DNA of 64,000 nucleotides from Ferrimonas sp. YFM (GCF_030296015.1 NZ_AP027368.1:620001-684000); one strand, 5' to 3'; numbered from the stretch's first letter, positions 50,207 to 60,469 are shown. Notes: generated by a model not told the origin, from the letters alone. Made by a program: numbers and translations.

Positions 50207-52468
50207 ATGCGCAGTTTCTCCGCATGGTCTATCAGAGCGCAGTTGGTGGTGCTCTTTCTTATCATTCTCTCTCTTGGTGGGCTGGGTGCCTGGCGCATCC
50301 ATCTTCATGGTGCCGATCTGGATGGCGCCAGCCATCACCTGGCCAATGAACAGTTGCCCGGCCTGACCCAGGTACACCGACTTCAGCTCGAGATCGTCAC
50401 CATAGAGAAGCTCCTCATTGAGCTCAGGCATCAGGAGGTGAGCCCCTCTCTGGTACTGTCGCTGATCCAGGCCCGACAGCGGGTGCTCGACCTTGTCTCC
50501 TCAGGCGCACTGGAGGGCCACTCCCCTGCCTTGGTACAGCTGTTGATGCAGGGGGCCGATCAGTTGGATGAGCTGCTGGCTCTCTCCGGTGAAGGTGTGA
50601 GCCAGGGGCAGCGTCTGGACTCGGCTTTCGAGGCCACCCTGGTGAGTGCTTCAAAGGTTCAGAGCGAACTCTCCTCTTTGTCCGGTCAACTGATGCTCAG
50701 TGCCCAGCGCTACCCAAATTTGGTGCACTCCCTGAACGAGCAGGCGATGGAGATGGCCCTGTGGGCAAACCTGGTATTGTGGTTTCTGGTTGGCGCCATC
50801 ATCTATCTGCTGCGTCTCTATGTGACCGAACACCGCCACAGCCTCAGGCTGACCAGCTTTGCCAAGCGAAATCCGGATCCAGTTATGGCCAGTGATTTAA
50901 ACCTGGCAGTTGAGTACGCCAATCCGGCGGCATTGAGCCTGTGCCGTCTTCTGGGGCTGTCCGGCCCCGCCTCGCTGATTGAGCAGCTCAAGCCCTATGC
51001 GGAATCGTTGATAGAGCAGGGTGACGAACTGCTGGAGAGGGAGTTGGAGATAGGCAATTGCATTCTGTTGGTTCGTTTGGTGCTGCTGAAATCCCTCTCT
51101 CAGGTGCAGTTCCACCTTAAGGACATCTCCAAGGCTCGCCGGGTAGAGAAAAACATGGAGCATCAGGTTAATCATGATTTTCTGACCGGCCTGCCGAACC
51201 GCCGCCAGTTCGAGCGGGACCTGCGGTTCTGGCTCAAAGAGTCTCAGCATGATGTGGTCGTTGGCATGTTGCATCTGGATCGTTTTCAAAGGATCACCGC
51301 CGCCATCGGTTTCGAAGGGGGGGATTCTGTGCTCAAGGGGGTCACTGAGCTGCTCAGGAACCAGCTGAGTAAAGAGGCGGATCCGGATGCCCAACTCTCC
51401 CTCTACCGGTTTGAGTCCACCCGCTTTGCCATGCTCTGGGTGACACCTTTTGAGCGCACCAGGGTAGAGACGCTGGCCGAGAGGATTCGACAGGGGTTTG
51501 CGCCGCCAGTGGCGTGCATCAGAACCAAGCGGCGATTTCACTTCACCCTGAGCCAGGGATTCGCGGCAACGGGGTTGTCAGAGCGGGATGTAGACAGCCT
51601 GGTGCGCGATGCAGACTGTGCCGCAGGGCGGGCTGCGGCCCTGGGAGGGGATCGCCTCTGCATCCATACCCCGGAGCAGGGCGATATGGAGCGTCGCAGG
51701 GTGCAACTGGAGCAGGACTTGCGCTACGCGCTGGAGCGAAATCAACTGCAGGTTTACTATCAGAAACAGTGTAATCAGCAGGGGCAGGTTGTCGGGGCTG
51801 AGGCGTTGCTGCGCTGGCAGCATCCGGAATTGGGTGTGGTGCCACCTGATGAGTTTATCGGCCTGGCTGAGCAAAGTGGCCTGATACTGGAGATTGGAGA
51901 GTGGGTTCTTGAACAGGCCTGTCTTCAGGTGTGCAGCTGGAACTGTCAGGGGGGAGAGATGGGGGTGGCGGTGAACATCTCTGCCCGCCAGTTGATGGAC
52001 AGCAAGTTCGTCGAACGGGTGGAGTCGGTGATTAAGCGTACCGGGGTGGATCCCAGGATGGTTGAGTTTGAGCTGACTGAGTCGATGATGATGGAGAACC
52101 TGGCTCGGGGCAAAGAGGTGATGCTCAGGCTGAAGGATCTGGGGATCTGCTTTGCCATTGATGACTTTGGTACCGGTTACTCCTCGCTGGCCTACCTGTC
52201 CCAACTCCCCTTCGACGTGCTGAAGATAGACCACAGCTTTGTGCGTCAGCTTCCCAGGGATCCCTATTACTGCAAGATAACCAAGGCGGTGTTGTCATTG
52301 GCCAAGACCCTGGATCTCACTGTGGTTGCCGAGGGGGTGGAGTATTCAGAGCAGCAACGCTGGCTGGCCCGTCACGGCTGCGATCTGATGCAGGGGTATC
52401 TCCACGGCAGGCCCATGCCCATAGTGGAGTTTGGCAAGCTCCTGAAGGTGGAAGCCCTGGCTCACTGA
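50207..52468 (+). CDS. Cyclic di-GMP phosphodiesterase with degenerate GGDEF and active-looking EAL domain
   Basis: A 753-residue membrane protein. An N-terminal helix (about 10-32), a helical periplasmic region and a second helix (about 190-212) precede a PAS-like stretch. The GGDEF domain (about 320-470) has lost its signature (RFESTRFAML in its place), so cyclase activity is unlikely. The EAL domain (about 490-750) keeps EALLRW, NISARQ, ELTES, DDFGTGYSSL, KIDHSF and EGVE, so hydrolysis of c-di-GMP to pGpG is expected. ATG 50207 has AGAGG seven bases upstream. The protein would oppose the cyclase at 2049. Confidence 0.9.
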   Translation: MRSFSAWSIRAQLVVLFLIILSLGGLGAWRIHLHGADLDGASHHLANEQLPGLTQVHRLQLEIVTIEKLLIELRHQEVSPSLVLSLIQARQRVLDLVSSGALEGHSPALVQLLMQGADQLDELLALSGEGVSQGQRLDSAFEATLVSASKVQSELSSLSGQLMLSAQRYPNLVHSLNEQAMEMALWANLVLWFLVGAIIYLLRLYVTEHRHSLRLTSFAKRNPDPVMASDLNLAVEYANPAALSLCRLLGLSGPASLIEQLKPYAESLIEQGDELLERELEIGNCILLVRLVLLKSLSQVQFHLKDISKARRVEKNMEHQVNHDFLTGLPNRRQFERDLRFWLKESQHDVVVGMLHLDRFQRITAAIGFEGGDSVLKGVTELLRNQLSKEADPDAQLSLYRFESTRFAMLWVTPFERTRVETLAERIRQGFAPPVACIRTKRRFHFTLSQGFAATGLSERDVDSLVRDADCAAGRAAALGGDRLCIHTPEQGDMERRRVQLEQDLRYALERNQLQVYYQKQCNQQGQVVGAEALLRWQHPELGVVPPDEFIGLAEQSGLILEIGEWVLEQACLQVCSWNCQGGEMGVAVNISARQLMDSKFVERVESVIKRTGVDPRMVEFELTESMMMENLARGKEVMLRLKDLGICFAIDDFGTGYSSLAYLSQLPFDVLKIDHSFVRQLPRDPYYCKITKAVLSLAKTLDLTVVAEGVEYSEQQRWLARHGCDLMQGYLHGRPMPIVEFGKLLKVEALAH

Positions 52469-52887
52469 TTTGGTCTTACCCCTGAACCGGTGGTGAGGCC
52501 TCCTGTAGTTTTCTGAGCAGTGCAGGAGATTAAATTTCGTTCTGACGCACCATTTCCCTTCCCTGCACAGTCTTGGTGCATAAAATCGTAACTTTTCAAG
52601 ATTAGCGAAAGTCTAATTGGTCAATTGGTTATTTTTCCAAGAAAACTTTCAATATATTGGCCTGTCCTTGTGCTCCCTGTCTTCTTTTATGGTTTATTTA
52701 GTTACTGATCATAAAAGCTTTTTCACTATCCTTTTGGCTAATTGCTGACTATGTGGGCCATTGTTAGACTCGGCCCGATCTTCATTGGATCAAGTTTTGC
52801 TTAAGCCGTTGTTGGCCCGGCATTTTACCGGGAGGCGGGAGCGACCCGCATGGAGTTTTCCTAAGAAGCCCAATTTGGAGTGGAGCA
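52469..52887. other. Intergenic region upstream of ndh
   Basis: About 420 bases, A+T-rich in the middle, without a gene. Two short hairpins, CCCGG / CCGGG near 52816-52832 and GCGGG / CCCGC near 52835-52849, lie in the probable ndh leader. I see no clear FNR or CRP site. Confidence 0.5.
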
Positions 52888-54183
52888 ATGACCAAGATAG
52901 TGATCGTCGGCGGCGGAGCCGGCGGTATGGAGATAGTGACTAAGCTGGGCAGAAAATTAGGAAAAAAGGGAAAAGCGGAGATTACCTTGGTGGATCGCTG
53001 TGACCACCATATCTGGAAACCTCTGCTTCATGAGCTGGCTACGGGCAGCCTGGATGAGGGGCTCAATGCCCTGGACTACCGGGTGCATGCTGCCCGAAAC
53101 GGTTATCGGTTTGAGCAGGGGATGCTGCATGGCATCGACCGGGGAGCCAAGCAGCTGATCCTGTCACCCATGATGGATGATCAGGGCGGGGAGATCCTGC
53201 CTGAGCGGCGCATAGACTACGATTTTCTGGTGCTGGGTGTCGGTGCGGTGACCAATGATTTTGGCATTGCCGGAGTACAGCAGCACTGTGACTTCCTGGA
53301 TCTGACCGAGGAGGCGATGCTGCTTCGGCGCAAGATCCGTAATCGGTTCCTGCAGTACGCCAAAGAACACAATGTGGAGACGGAGCATTTCCAGATCTCC
53401 ATTGTCGGTGCCGGAGCAACAGGTGTGGAGATGGCGGCGGAGATGCACCATGCGGCCAATACCCTGCGGGGTTATGGTTATGACATCAATGAGGATCTGC
53501 TGCAGGTTAACCTGATTGAAGCCTCCAATCGGGTATTGCCGAGGATCGATAAGCTACACATCTGCGACGCGGTTGGCCGGGAACTGGGCAAGCTGGGGGT
53601 CAATGTGATGACCAATACCCGCATCAGTGAAGTTCAGGCGGATGGCATGCTGACCAGCGAAGGCCAGTTTATCCCATCCGATATGGTGATCTGGTCAGCC
53701 GGGGTGAAAGGACACCCCATGCTCTCCACTCTGGGGCTGGAAACCAGCGAGACGGATCAGATCCTGGTCCACCCCAGCTGTCAGAGCGTCACCGATCCGG
53801 CCATCTTCGCCTTCGGAGACTGCGCCGCCTGTCCTCAGGAGGACGGTTCCTGGGTGCCGCCAAGGGGGCAGACCGCCCGGCAGATGGCTCTGCTGGTGGG
53901 GGAGAACATCCAGAAGCTGATGGAGGACTCGAGCGCCACACTGGGAGAGTATGTGTACCGGGATCTTGGTGCCTTCATCAACATGTCCAGATTTCATACC
54001 GTGGGTAACCTGCTCTCCTGCGTCGGCGGTGGCATGACGGTGAAGGGTAAGCTGGCACGTTGGGTGTATACCACCCTCTACCGTCGTCACCTGATCGCCC
54101 TGCATGGGGTGTGGCGGGGTCTGCTGCTGATGACTCTCAATGGGTTGCAGCGATTGATGCGGCCTGAGTTAAAGCTGCATTGA
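52888..54183 (+). CDS. ndh: Type II NADH dehydrogenase Ndh
   Basis: A 431-residue peripheral membrane flavoprotein that passes electrons from NADH to quinone without pumping protons. The FAD motif IVIVGGGAGGMEI (about 4-16), NADH motif ISIVGAGATGVEMAAE (about 170-185), and FAFGDCAACP (about 308-317) are present. The C-terminal region has the amphipathic membrane-binding segment. The first codons follow GGAG and the leader hairpins. It is monocistronic. Confidence 0.95.
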   Translation: MTKIVIVGGGAGGMEIVTKLGRKLGKKGKAEITLVDRCDHHIWKPLLHELATGSLDEGLNALDYRVHAARNGYRFEQGMLHGIDRGAKQLILSPMMDDQGGEILPERRIDYDFLVLGVGAVTNDFGIAGVQQHCDFLDLTEEAMLLRRKIRNRFLQYAKEHNVETEHFQISIVGAGATGVEMAAEMHHAANTLRGYGYDINEDLLQVNLIEASNRVLPRIDKLHICDAVGRELGKLGVNVMTNTRISEVQADGMLTSEGQFIPSDMVIWSAGVKGHPMLSTLGLETSETDQILVHPSCQSVTDPAIFAFGDCAACPQEDGSWVPPRGQTARQMALLVGENIQKLMEDSSATLGEYVYRDLGAFINMSRFHTVGNLLSCVGGGMTVKGKLARWVYTTLYRRHLIALHGVWRGLLLMTLNGLQRLMRPELKLH

Positions 54184-54215
54184 TGTCTGTGGTCACTTGA
54201 TCCATGAGGGACATT

Positions 54216-54245
54216 AAAAAGGGGAGCCATTGGCTCCCCTTTTTC
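54216..54245. terminator. Bidirectional terminator between ndh and yciA
   Basis: The stem AAAAGGGGAGCC / GGCTCCCCTTTT with a three-base loop serves both convergent units. Confidence 0.9.
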
Positions 54246-54262
54246 CGTTATGGCTGCTGATG

Positions 54263-54658
54263 TCAGCGCTGCGCCGGTACCGGCCTTGGCTTACCGGAAT
54301 CGGTGATCGCCACATAGGTGAAGGTGCCCTCGGTTACGCAATGACGGCCATCTTCCCCCTTGAGCACCGGCTTGGCCCACACTTCCAGGGTGATGGTCAT
54401 GGAGCTGGTGCCGACTCGGGTACATTGGCCATAAACGCACACGGCGTCTCCCACAGATACCGGCGTGTGGAAGCTCATGCCATCTACCGAGACCGTGCAG
54501 ATGCGTCCGCGGGCGATCTCCTTGGCCAGCAGGCCGCCGGCCATGTCCATCTGGGACATGATCCAACCGCCGAAGATGTCGCCGTTGGGGTTGGTGTCGG
54601 CGGGCATGGCCAGGGTACGCAGCAGCAGTTGGCCCTGGGGAGTGCGTGTGTTGCTCAT
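54263..54658 (-). CDS. yciA: Acyl-CoA thioesterase YciA
   Basis: A 131-residue hot-dog-fold thioesterase hydrolysing a broad range of acyl-CoAs. The hallmark is PNGDIFGGWIMSQMDMAGG near 22-40, given by NGDIFGGW, with the catalytic aspartate, and VGDAVCVYG in the second half. Length is typical. It overlaps the ltaE stop codon by one base, so the two genes are probably co-transcribed. Confidence 0.95.
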   Translation of the reverse strand: MSNTRTPQGQLLLRTLAMPADTNPNGDIFGGWIMSQMDMAGGLLAKEIARGRICTVSVDGMSFHTPVSVGDAVCVYGQCTRVGTSSMTITLEVWAKPVLKGEDGRHCVTEGTFTYVAITDSGKPRPVPAQR

Positions 54659-55674
54659 TATCTGTTACTCGCAAAGAAAGCTTTGGTTTCGGTGACCAGC
54701 TTATCCATGTCGGCTCGATCCACATCCAGGTGGGTCACCAGTCTCAGGGTGTTGGCCGCAGAGATGATGATACCCCTCTGAGCCAGGTGATGCTGCAGAG
54801 CCCTAGGGTCCTGGCCCTTGAGGCGGGCAAACACCATATTGGTCTGAACCTGGGCCATATCCACTTCAAGCTCCTCCAACTGGCTCAGTTCACTGGCCAG
54901 GTGCAGGGCATTGGCGTGATCCTCGGCCAGGCGTTCCACATTGTGCTCCAGGGCGTAGTGTCCGGCGGCTGCCAGGATACCCGCCTGGCGCATGCCCCCT
55001 CCCAGCATCTTGCGCCAGCGGCGAGCCTTGTTGATCAGAGCCTCATCACCGACCAGCAGCGATCCTACTGGCGCCCCCAGCCCCTTGGAGAGACAGATGG
55101 TCAGCGAATCGAAATGCTGGGCGATGGCGGACAGGGGCAGCTGCTGCTTTACCGCTGCATTGAACACCCGGGCGCCATCCAGATGAATCTTCAGGCCGTG
55201 ATCGAAGGCAAAGCGCTGGGCCTGAGCCAGGTACTCCTGGGGAAGTACCTTACCGCCAATGGTGTTCTCCAGGCTGAGCAGCCGGGTCTGAGCGAAGTGG
55301 ATGTCGTCAGGCTTTATCTGGGCCGCCAGCTTATCCAGGGGCAGGGTGCCATCCGGGTTGTTCTCCACCGGTTGAGGCTGAATGGAGCCCAGGACCGCAG
55401 CACCACCGCCTTCGAATCGGTAGTTGTGTGCCTGCTGACCACAGAGGTATTCGTCTCCCCGCTGGCAATGACTCATCAGCGCCAGCAGGTTGGCCTGGGT
55501 GCCTGAACTGGTGAACAGGGCTGCTTCGAAACCGGCCAGATCGGCGGCGTACTCCTCCAGTCGGTTGACGCTGGGATCATCACCATAGACGTCGTCCCCA
55601 ACCTGGGCGTCGGCCATAAGGCGGCGCATCTCTTCACTGGGGCGGGTTACCGTATCGGAGCGGAAATCGATCAT
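54658..55674 (-). CDS. ltaE: Low-specificity L-threonine aldolase LtaE
   Basis: A 338-residue PLP enzyme that cleaves L-threonine and allo-threonine to glycine and acetaldehyde. It opens MIDFRSDTVTRPSEEM; VGDDVYGDDPSVNRLE follows. The PLP lysine is K197 in LSKGLGAPVGS, and HLDGARVFNA supplies the cofactor aspartate. ATG 55674 has AGGAA five bases upstream. It is first of a two-gene operon with yciA. Confidence 0.95.
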   Translation of the reverse strand: MIDFRSDTVTRPSEEMRRLMADAQVGDDVYGDDPSVNRLEEYAADLAGFEAALFTSSGTQANLLALMSHCQRGDEYLCGQQAHNYRFEGGGAAVLGSIQPQPVENNPDGTLPLDKLAAQIKPDDIHFAQTRLLSLENTIGGKVLPQEYLAQAQRFAFDHGLKIHLDGARVFNAAVKQQLPLSAIAQHFDSLTICLSKGLGAPVGSLLVGDEALINKARRWRKMLGGGMRQAGILAAAGHYALEHNVERLAEDHANALHLASELSQLEELEVDMAQVQTNMVFARLKGQDPRALQHHLAQRGIIISAANTLRLVTHLDVDRADMDKLVTETKAFFASNR

Positions 55675-56149
55675 CGCAGTTCCTGACTTGCTGTGGAGAG
55701 TGGAGGCCACACTCTATCAGCTTGGCTTATTAATGACACTTATTTGCATTGATACCCACCTCTGTGCTGTGGCATGGGTCACAGCAATGGTCCAGCTGCA
55801 TGAAGTTAATGATTTGTAGAGATCGGTTAATGGGAGCGGTGTCGCCATTTCACATGAGCGAAATTAATTCGAGGAGTATTTTTCGTCGTTTGTACGGGGC
55901 CGGGGTTGGGGGTAAATTGAACACCTCGTTGATTCAGGAGTCAGAGTCCAGGTCAATGATCGCCGCAGGGTATAGGCACAAGGTTTGTGCCATCTCAGTG
56001 TGTGAGTGTTTTTCGTTTCATCCAGTTATTTTGCCAAATGGGGCCGAGAAGTTTTTTTGTGTCGGAGCTTCTCACTACATCAGTCCCTTTTGCTATTTTA
56101 CTGTCGGCAGGCCTTGATGGCCTGCCTTTTTTTTGCCTGTTTTCCGGGT
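55675..56149. other. Intergenic region between ltaE and nfo
   Basis: About 475 bases without a convincing protein gene. It ends in a strong plus-strand terminator (56104-56135). A small RNA reading toward that terminator is possible; no promoter is obvious by eye. Confidence 0.45.
56104..56135 (+). terminator. Strong terminator of an unassigned plus-strand transcript
   Basis: The stem GGCAGGCC / GGCCTGCC with a five-base loop is followed by a T8 run. No plus-strand gene precedes it within 400 bases, and the T run faces the plus direction, so it ends something not annotated. Confidence 0.8.
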
Positions 56150-56995
56150 TTACCCTCTCTCCAGGCTGTACAGCCAGCGGATCTCTTCGGCCCAAAGATC
56201 TTCATCTATGGTCTCCAGGACCATGGGGATCTCCTGCGTCGAGGGGTGATTCATAAGAAACTCAAACACTTCGGTTCCCATCTCTCCCTGTTGCAGGCTA
56301 TGGTGCCGGTCCACCCGGCTGCCAAGGGTGGATTTGGAGCCATTGAGGTGCATCGCCTTGAGGTATTCAAGCCCAACGACAGAGTCGAATTCGGCGAAGG
56401 TGGCCTCGGCAGCGGCGTAGCTGGAGAGGTCATAGCCAGCGGCAAAAGTGTGGCAGGTATCGAGACAGACTCCCACCCGGCTTTTGTCCTCAACCAGTTC
56501 GATGATGCGGGCCAGTTGTTCGAAGCGGTGACCCATGTTGGAGCCTTGCCCTGCGGTATTTTCTATTACGGCGGTCACCCCCTGGGTCTTTTCCAGGGCC
56601 AGGTTGATGGAGTCCGCAATCAGTTTCAGGCAGTGCTCTTCGTCGATCTGCTTCAGGTGGCTGCCTGGGTGGAAGTTAAGCAGAGGCAGACCCAGTTGCT
56701 CGCAGCGTTGCATCTCATCGATAAAGGCATCCCGGGAGCGTGCCAGGGCGTCGGGGTCCGGGTGGCCCAGGTTTATCAGATAGCTGTCATGGGGCAGGAT
56801 ATGCTGCGGGGCGATGCCCACCTCGGTGCAGTTCTCCTTGAAGGCCTTGATGCTCTTCTCCGTAAGGGGCTTGGCCTGCCAGCGGCGCTGGTTCTTGGTG
56901 AACAGGGCAAAGGACTTTGCACCAATCTTCCGGGCGTTCAGGGGGGCATTCTCTACGCCCCCCGAGGCGCTGACATGGGCTCCGATTCGTCTCAT
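56150..56995 (-). CDS. nfo: Endonuclease IV Nfo
   Basis: A 281-residue zinc-dependent AP endonuclease of base excision repair. Metal-binding signatures are [45 protein letters not shown] and [18 protein letters not shown], the last given by HLNGSKS...DRHHS. ATG 56995 begins the homology ([13 protein letters not shown]), with AGGAA eight bases upstream. It is divergent from ung, another excision-repair gene. Confidence 0.96.
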   Translation of the reverse strand: MRRIGAHVSASGGVENAPLNARKIGAKSFALFTKNQRRWQAKPLTEKSIKAFKENCTEVGIAPQHILPHDSYLINLGHPDPDALARSRDAFIDEMQRCEQLGLPLLNFHPGSHLKQIDEEHCLKLIADSINLALEKTQGVTAVIENTAGQGSNMGHRFEQLARIIELVEDKSRVGVCLDTCHTFAAGYDLSSYAAAEATFAEFDSVVGLEYLKAMHLNGSKSTLGSRVDRHHSLQQGEMGTEVFEFLMNHPSTQEIPMVLETIDEDLWAEEIRWLYSLERG

Positions 56996-57117
56996 CTGTG
57001 CATTTCCTGATTTTTGCAATCTGCAGGATAGTAGGGAGTTGTCAGCCAGGGATCAATTGCTCTGAATCATTGGGTTGTTTATGCTGTGCCTTTTTTCGAG
57101 CAGAGCCGGGAGAAACC

Positions 57118-57780
57118 GTGGATATTAGCTGGCAGGGCATTGTGGATAGGCAGCGAGAGCAGCCCTATTTTCAGGAGATGGCCCGCCGCATTGCCGATAT
57201 CAGGCAAAGTGGTGTCGAGGTCTACCCCCCCAGTGGAGAGGTGTTCAACGCGCTTTTCCAGACCCCTTTCGAACAGGTCAAGGTGGTGATCCTCGGTCAG
57301 GACCCCTATCACGGCCCGGGCCAGGCCCATGGTTTGAGCTTCTCAGTGCCTCAGGGGGTAGCAACCCCACCCTCACTGAAGAACATCTACAAGGAGCTGG
57401 CTCAGGATATCCCCGGATTTGACGTTCCGGATCACGGATACCTCCAGGGGTGGGCTGAGCAGGGCGTCTTGCTGCTTAATACGGTGCTCACCGTTGAGCG
57501 GGGGAAGGCCCACTCCCACGCCCGTTTTGGGTGGGAGCAGTTTACCGATGTGCTCATGGAGGAGCTGAATCAGCGTCACCCAGGTGCGGTGTTCATGCTG
57601 TGGGGCGCTCATGCACAGAAGAAGGGAGCCAGACTGGATGAGAGTCGCCATCTGGTGCTGACCGCCCCCCACCCATCTCCTCTGTCGGCCCATCGAGGCT
57701 TCTTCGGCTGTCGCCATTTCTCCATGGCCAATCAGTGGCTGGAGCAGCGGGGATTGTCCCCGATTGACTGGTGCCCTTGA
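57118..57780 (+). CDS. ung: Uracil-DNA glycosylase Ung
   Basis: A 220-residue enzyme that removes uracil from DNA. The catalytic motif [17 protein letters not shown] (about 59-75) includes the water-activating aspartate; LLLNTVLTV and [14 protein letters not shown] (about 184-197) complete the site. The start is GTG at 57118 with GGGAG six bases upstream; a longer upstream frame is not supported by homology. It is divergent from nfo. Confidence 0.96.
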   Translation: MDISWQGIVDRQREQPYFQEMARRIADIRQSGVEVYPPSGEVFNALFQTPFEQVKVVILGQDPYHGPGQAHGLSFSVPQGVATPPSLKNIYKELAQDIPGFDVPDHGYLQGWAEQGVLLLNTVLTVERGKAHSHARFGWEQFTDVLMEELNQRHPGAVFMLWGAHAQKKGARLDESRHLVLTAPHPSPLSAHRGFFGCRHFSMANQWLEQRGLSPIDWCP

Positions 57781-57877
57781 TCTCTGTCAAAGCTTAGAGG
57801 CTTGAACAGAAAATGTTTTTTGGCGGCAACTTAAATTTAACTATGATTAAACGACGTACGTTTTTGAGGGGAATGCC

Positions 57878-58420
57878 ATGCTGGCCAGGATTCATACCGA
57901 CCACAAACACATTCTGACTCTGCTCCGGGTTCTCTCCGGTAAGGCGAAGAGTCTGCGAGAGGGGCAGGAGGTCAACCTGACCCTGATCCGGGATGTGGTG
58001 CACTACCTGATGCAGTACGCCGACCACAGCCATCATCCCATGGAAGATATTCTCTATCGCCACTATCTGGACAAGACAGGGCGAGAGGGGGAGGTCAGTC
58101 AGCTGGAGAAGGAGCACCAGTCTCTGCGCGTCTCCACCGAGGAGCTGCTGGATACCCTGGGGATGATCCTCAATGATGCGGTGGTGCCCAGGGAGAAGTT
58201 GATCCACGATGTGGAAGCCTTCGTTGAGATGCAGACTCGTCACCTCAAATACGAGGAAACCAAGGTGTTGCCCGAGTTGGCCAAGGCCTTCGATGACGAT
58301 GACTGGAAGCAGGTGGACCGCCTGGTGGCCAGTAAACTGGTCGAGGACCCCCTGTTTGGCAGTGCCTCGGAGCAGGAGTTTGAGGACCTGCGCAACTACC
58401 TGGCGGACGTTGAGGATTGA
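57878..58420 (+). CDS. Hemerythrin HHE domain protein
   Basis: A 180-residue helical protein with a hemerythrin-type di-iron site. Iron-binding candidates are H7/D8/H9-type residues in HTDHKHI, HSHHPMEDILY (about 50-60), KEHQSLR and RHLKYEETKVLP (about 121-132). Members bind oxygen, nitric oxide or store and repair iron; the exact role is not clear. It has no YtfE N-terminal domain, so Ric-type iron-cluster repair is less likely. A terminator follows. Confidence 0.88.
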   Translation: MLARIHTDHKHILTLLRVLSGKAKSLREGQEVNLTLIRDVVHYLMQYADHSHHPMEDILYRHYLDKTGREGEVSQLEKEHQSLRVSTEELLDTLGMILNDAVVPREKLIHDVEAFVEMQTRHLKYEETKVLPELAKAFDDDDWKQVDRLVASKLVEDPLFGSASEQEFEDLRNYLADVED

Positions 58421-58437
58421 GCATCGGATGGTGTGAA

Positions 58438-58468
58438 ACAAAAAGCCCCGCGAGTGCGGGGCTTTGTT
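58438..58468. terminator. Terminator between the hemerythrin gene and DUF3545 gene
   Basis: The stem AAAGCCCCGC / GCGGGGCTTT with a four-base loop, A run on the left and T-rich on the right. Confidence 0.87.
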
Positions 58469-58475
58469 AATTCTG

Positions 58476-58661
58476 TCAGGCTTCGATGAGGTCCCAGTCG
58501 GGCTCGTAGTTGAAATCGATATCTTGCAGCTCTTTCTCTAAGCGATGACGCTCTTTCAGTGCTTCAATTTCCCGCCACTTGCGCTTCTTGCTGCTGCTCC
58601 GTGAACGGGTCGGCTTTTCGACCACGCTTCCTAATGGTGAGCCGTAATCCAACCTTTCCAT
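58476..58661 (-). CDS. DUF3545 family small protein
   Basis: A 61-residue basic protein matching the DUF3545 family of Vibrio, Shewanella and relatives. The core KKRKWREIEALKERHRLEKEL (about 25-45) is a charged amphipathic helix, and an acidic end (DIDFNYEPDWDLIEA) follows. Function is unknown. It is monocistronic with GAGG before the ATG. Confidence 0.85.
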   Translation of the reverse strand: MERLDYGSPLGSVVEKPTRSRSSSKKRKWREIEALKERHRLEKELQDIDFNYEPDWDLIEA

Positions 58662-58770
58662 AGGTCCCCTCCTCAGCTTTGCCTCAGTAATATCGGTATA
58701 TCACAGCCGGATTTCAGTATGCAACTCAAATGTTGCATAAAGGTTACTGAGACAGAAGGGGATTACTCGA

Positions 58771-60414
58771 CTACAACTCTCCTTTACGGAAGATAGTAAT
58801 CAGCCTGGCTGTGGAGGCATCCTGATCCAGCTTTGGAGTATCGCTTTCCAGGTCATCTAATATGGAATTGCCTAACACCTTGCCGAGCTCAACCCCCCAC
58901 TGGTCGAAGGAGTTGATCTGCCAGATCGCGCCCTGGACGAAGGTGCGGTGCTCATACAGAGCCACCAGTGCACCCAGGGTGGCCGGAGTCAGCTTGTTCA
59001 TCAACAGGGTGTTGCTGGGTTTGTTACCCGGCATCACCTTGTGGGGAGCCAGGGCTTCGATGGCGTCGTTGTCCATCCCCTTCTGCTCCAGCTCTCGACG
59101 GGCCTCCTCCAGGGTCTTTCCGGCCATCAGCGCCTGGGTCTGGCCAAAGCAGTTGGCGGCCAGCATGGCGTGATGACGGCCCAGCGGGTTGTGGCTGTTC
59201 AGTGGCAGGATGAAGTCTGCGGGGATTACGCCGCTGCCCTGATGCAGCAACTGGTGATAGGCGTGCTGACCATTGGTGCCTTCGCCGCCCCAGATCACCG
59301 GTCCGGTGTGGTAGTCCACTTCGCTGCTGTCGCCGTTGACCCCTTTGCCGTTGCTTTCCATATCCAGCTGCTGGACATAGGCGGGCAAACCGCGCAGGTA
59401 GTGGTCGTAGGTCAGAATCACATGGCTGGCGGAGTCAAAGAAGTTGGTGTACCACACGGCCAGCAGACCCATCAGCATGGGCAGGTTCTTCTCCAGAGGC
59501 GCGCTGTGGAAGTGCTGATCCATCTGGGCGGCACCATCGAGCAGCTGACGGAACTGGTCGAAGCCAATTTGCAGGGCGATGGGCAGACCGATGGCGGACC
59601 ACATGGAGTAGCGGCCGCCCACCCAGTCCCACATGGGGAAGATGTTCTCTTCGTCGATGCCAAACTGCACCGCGGCAGGCACATTGGAAGTCACGGCAAC
59701 GAAGTGCTGACCAATGGCTTTATCCGGGGCACCCTTGGCCAGGAACCAGTCCCGGGCGGTCAGGGTATTGGTCAGTGTTTCCTGAGTGGTGAAGGACTTG
59801 GAGGACATCACAAACAGGGTAGTCTCCGGATCCACCCTCTTCAGCTTCTCACTGATGGCGGTGCCGTCGACATTGGCCACATAGTGGCAGTTGAGATCCT
59901 TGTGCCAGTAAGGCTTGAGTGCCTCGGCCATGATCTTGGGCCCCAGGAAGGAGCCACCGATGCCAATGCTGACGATGTCGGTAAACTTCTTGCCGGTGTA
60001 GCCCAGCCATTCTCCCTGGTGAACCGCTTTAACGAAGGCTTCCATCTTGCTCAGGGTGCTGGCGATCTCCTCACGAATATCCTCACCGTCCACCAGCAGA
60101 GGGGTGTCACTGCCGCTGCGCAGGGCGGTGTGCAGCACGGCGCGATTTTCGGTGTGGTTGATCGCATCGCCACCAAACATGGCGTCTATCTTGGCACTCA
60201 GGCCGGACTCGTCGGCCAGCTGTGCCAGCAGCTTGAGAGTCAGGTCATTGATGCGGTTCTTGGAGAAATCCAGTTGCAGGCCAGCGGCCCCCGCCAGATA
60301 CCGCTGTGAGCGGGCAGGGTCGTCGGCAAACAGGGTTCTGAGGTGGGTGGCCTTAATCTCTTCGGCGTGCTCCGCCAGGGCTTTCCAGGCGGGCAGGGAG
60401 GTCAGGGTGCTCAT
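58771..60414 (-). CDS. pgi: Glucose-6-phosphate isomerase Pgi
   Basis: A 547-residue glycolytic enzyme interconverting glucose-6-phosphate and fructose-6-phosphate. Signatures are [17 protein letters not shown], the [10 protein letters not shown] region, and [20 protein letters not shown] (about 347-366, core [12 protein letters not shown]). The C-terminal [12 protein letters not shown] is also conserved. Length matches E. coli Pgi. It follows the transaldolase gene after an intercistronic hairpin at 60438-60457, linking glycolysis and the pentose phosphate pathway. Confidence 0.96.
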   Translation of the reverse strand: MSTLTSLPAWKALAEHAEEIKATHLRTLFADDPARSQRYLAGAAGLQLDFSKNRINDLTLKLLAQLADESGLSAKIDAMFGGDAINHTENRAVLHTALRSGSDTPLLVDGEDIREEIASTLSKMEAFVKAVHQGEWLGYTGKKFTDIVSIGIGGSFLGPKIMAEALKPYWHKDLNCHYVANVDGTAISEKLKRVDPETTLFVMSSKSFTTQETLTNTLTARDWFLAKGAPDKAIGQHFVAVTSNVPAAVQFGIDEENIFPMWDWVGGRYSMWSAIGLPIALQIGFDQFRQLLDGAAQMDQHFHSAPLEKNLPMLMGLLAVWYTNFFDSASHVILTYDHYLRGLPAYVQQLDMESNGKGVNGDSSEVDYHTGPVIWGGEGTNGQHAYHQLLHQGSGVIPADFILPLNSHNPLGRHHAMLAANCFGQTQALMAGKTLEEARRELEQKGMDNDAIEALAPHKVMPGNKPSNTLLMNKLTPATLGALVALYEHRTFVQGAIWQINSFDQWGVELGKVLGNSILDDLESDTPKLDQDASTARLITIFRKGEL

Positions 60415-60437
60415 GACAGATCCTTATAAAACAGTCA

Positions 60438-60457
60438 GGCTCCCCAGATGGGGAGCC
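60438..60457 (-). other. Intercistronic hairpin between tal and pgi
   Basis: An 8-bp perfect stem GGCTCCCC / GGGGAGCC with a four-base loop. On the minus strand it precedes TGACTGTTTTA, so it may be a weak terminator that lowers pgi relative to tal. Confidence 0.6.
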
Positions 60458-60469
60458 CGGAAAATCGCG

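Noticed and set aside
52761..52943. Short frame overlapping the ndh start
   Set aside because: It overlaps the ndh leader and start in another frame and has no support.
55749..56117. A 122-residue plus-strand protein
   Set aside because: No ribosome site, irregular composition and no familiar motif; the stretch is more likely untranslated.
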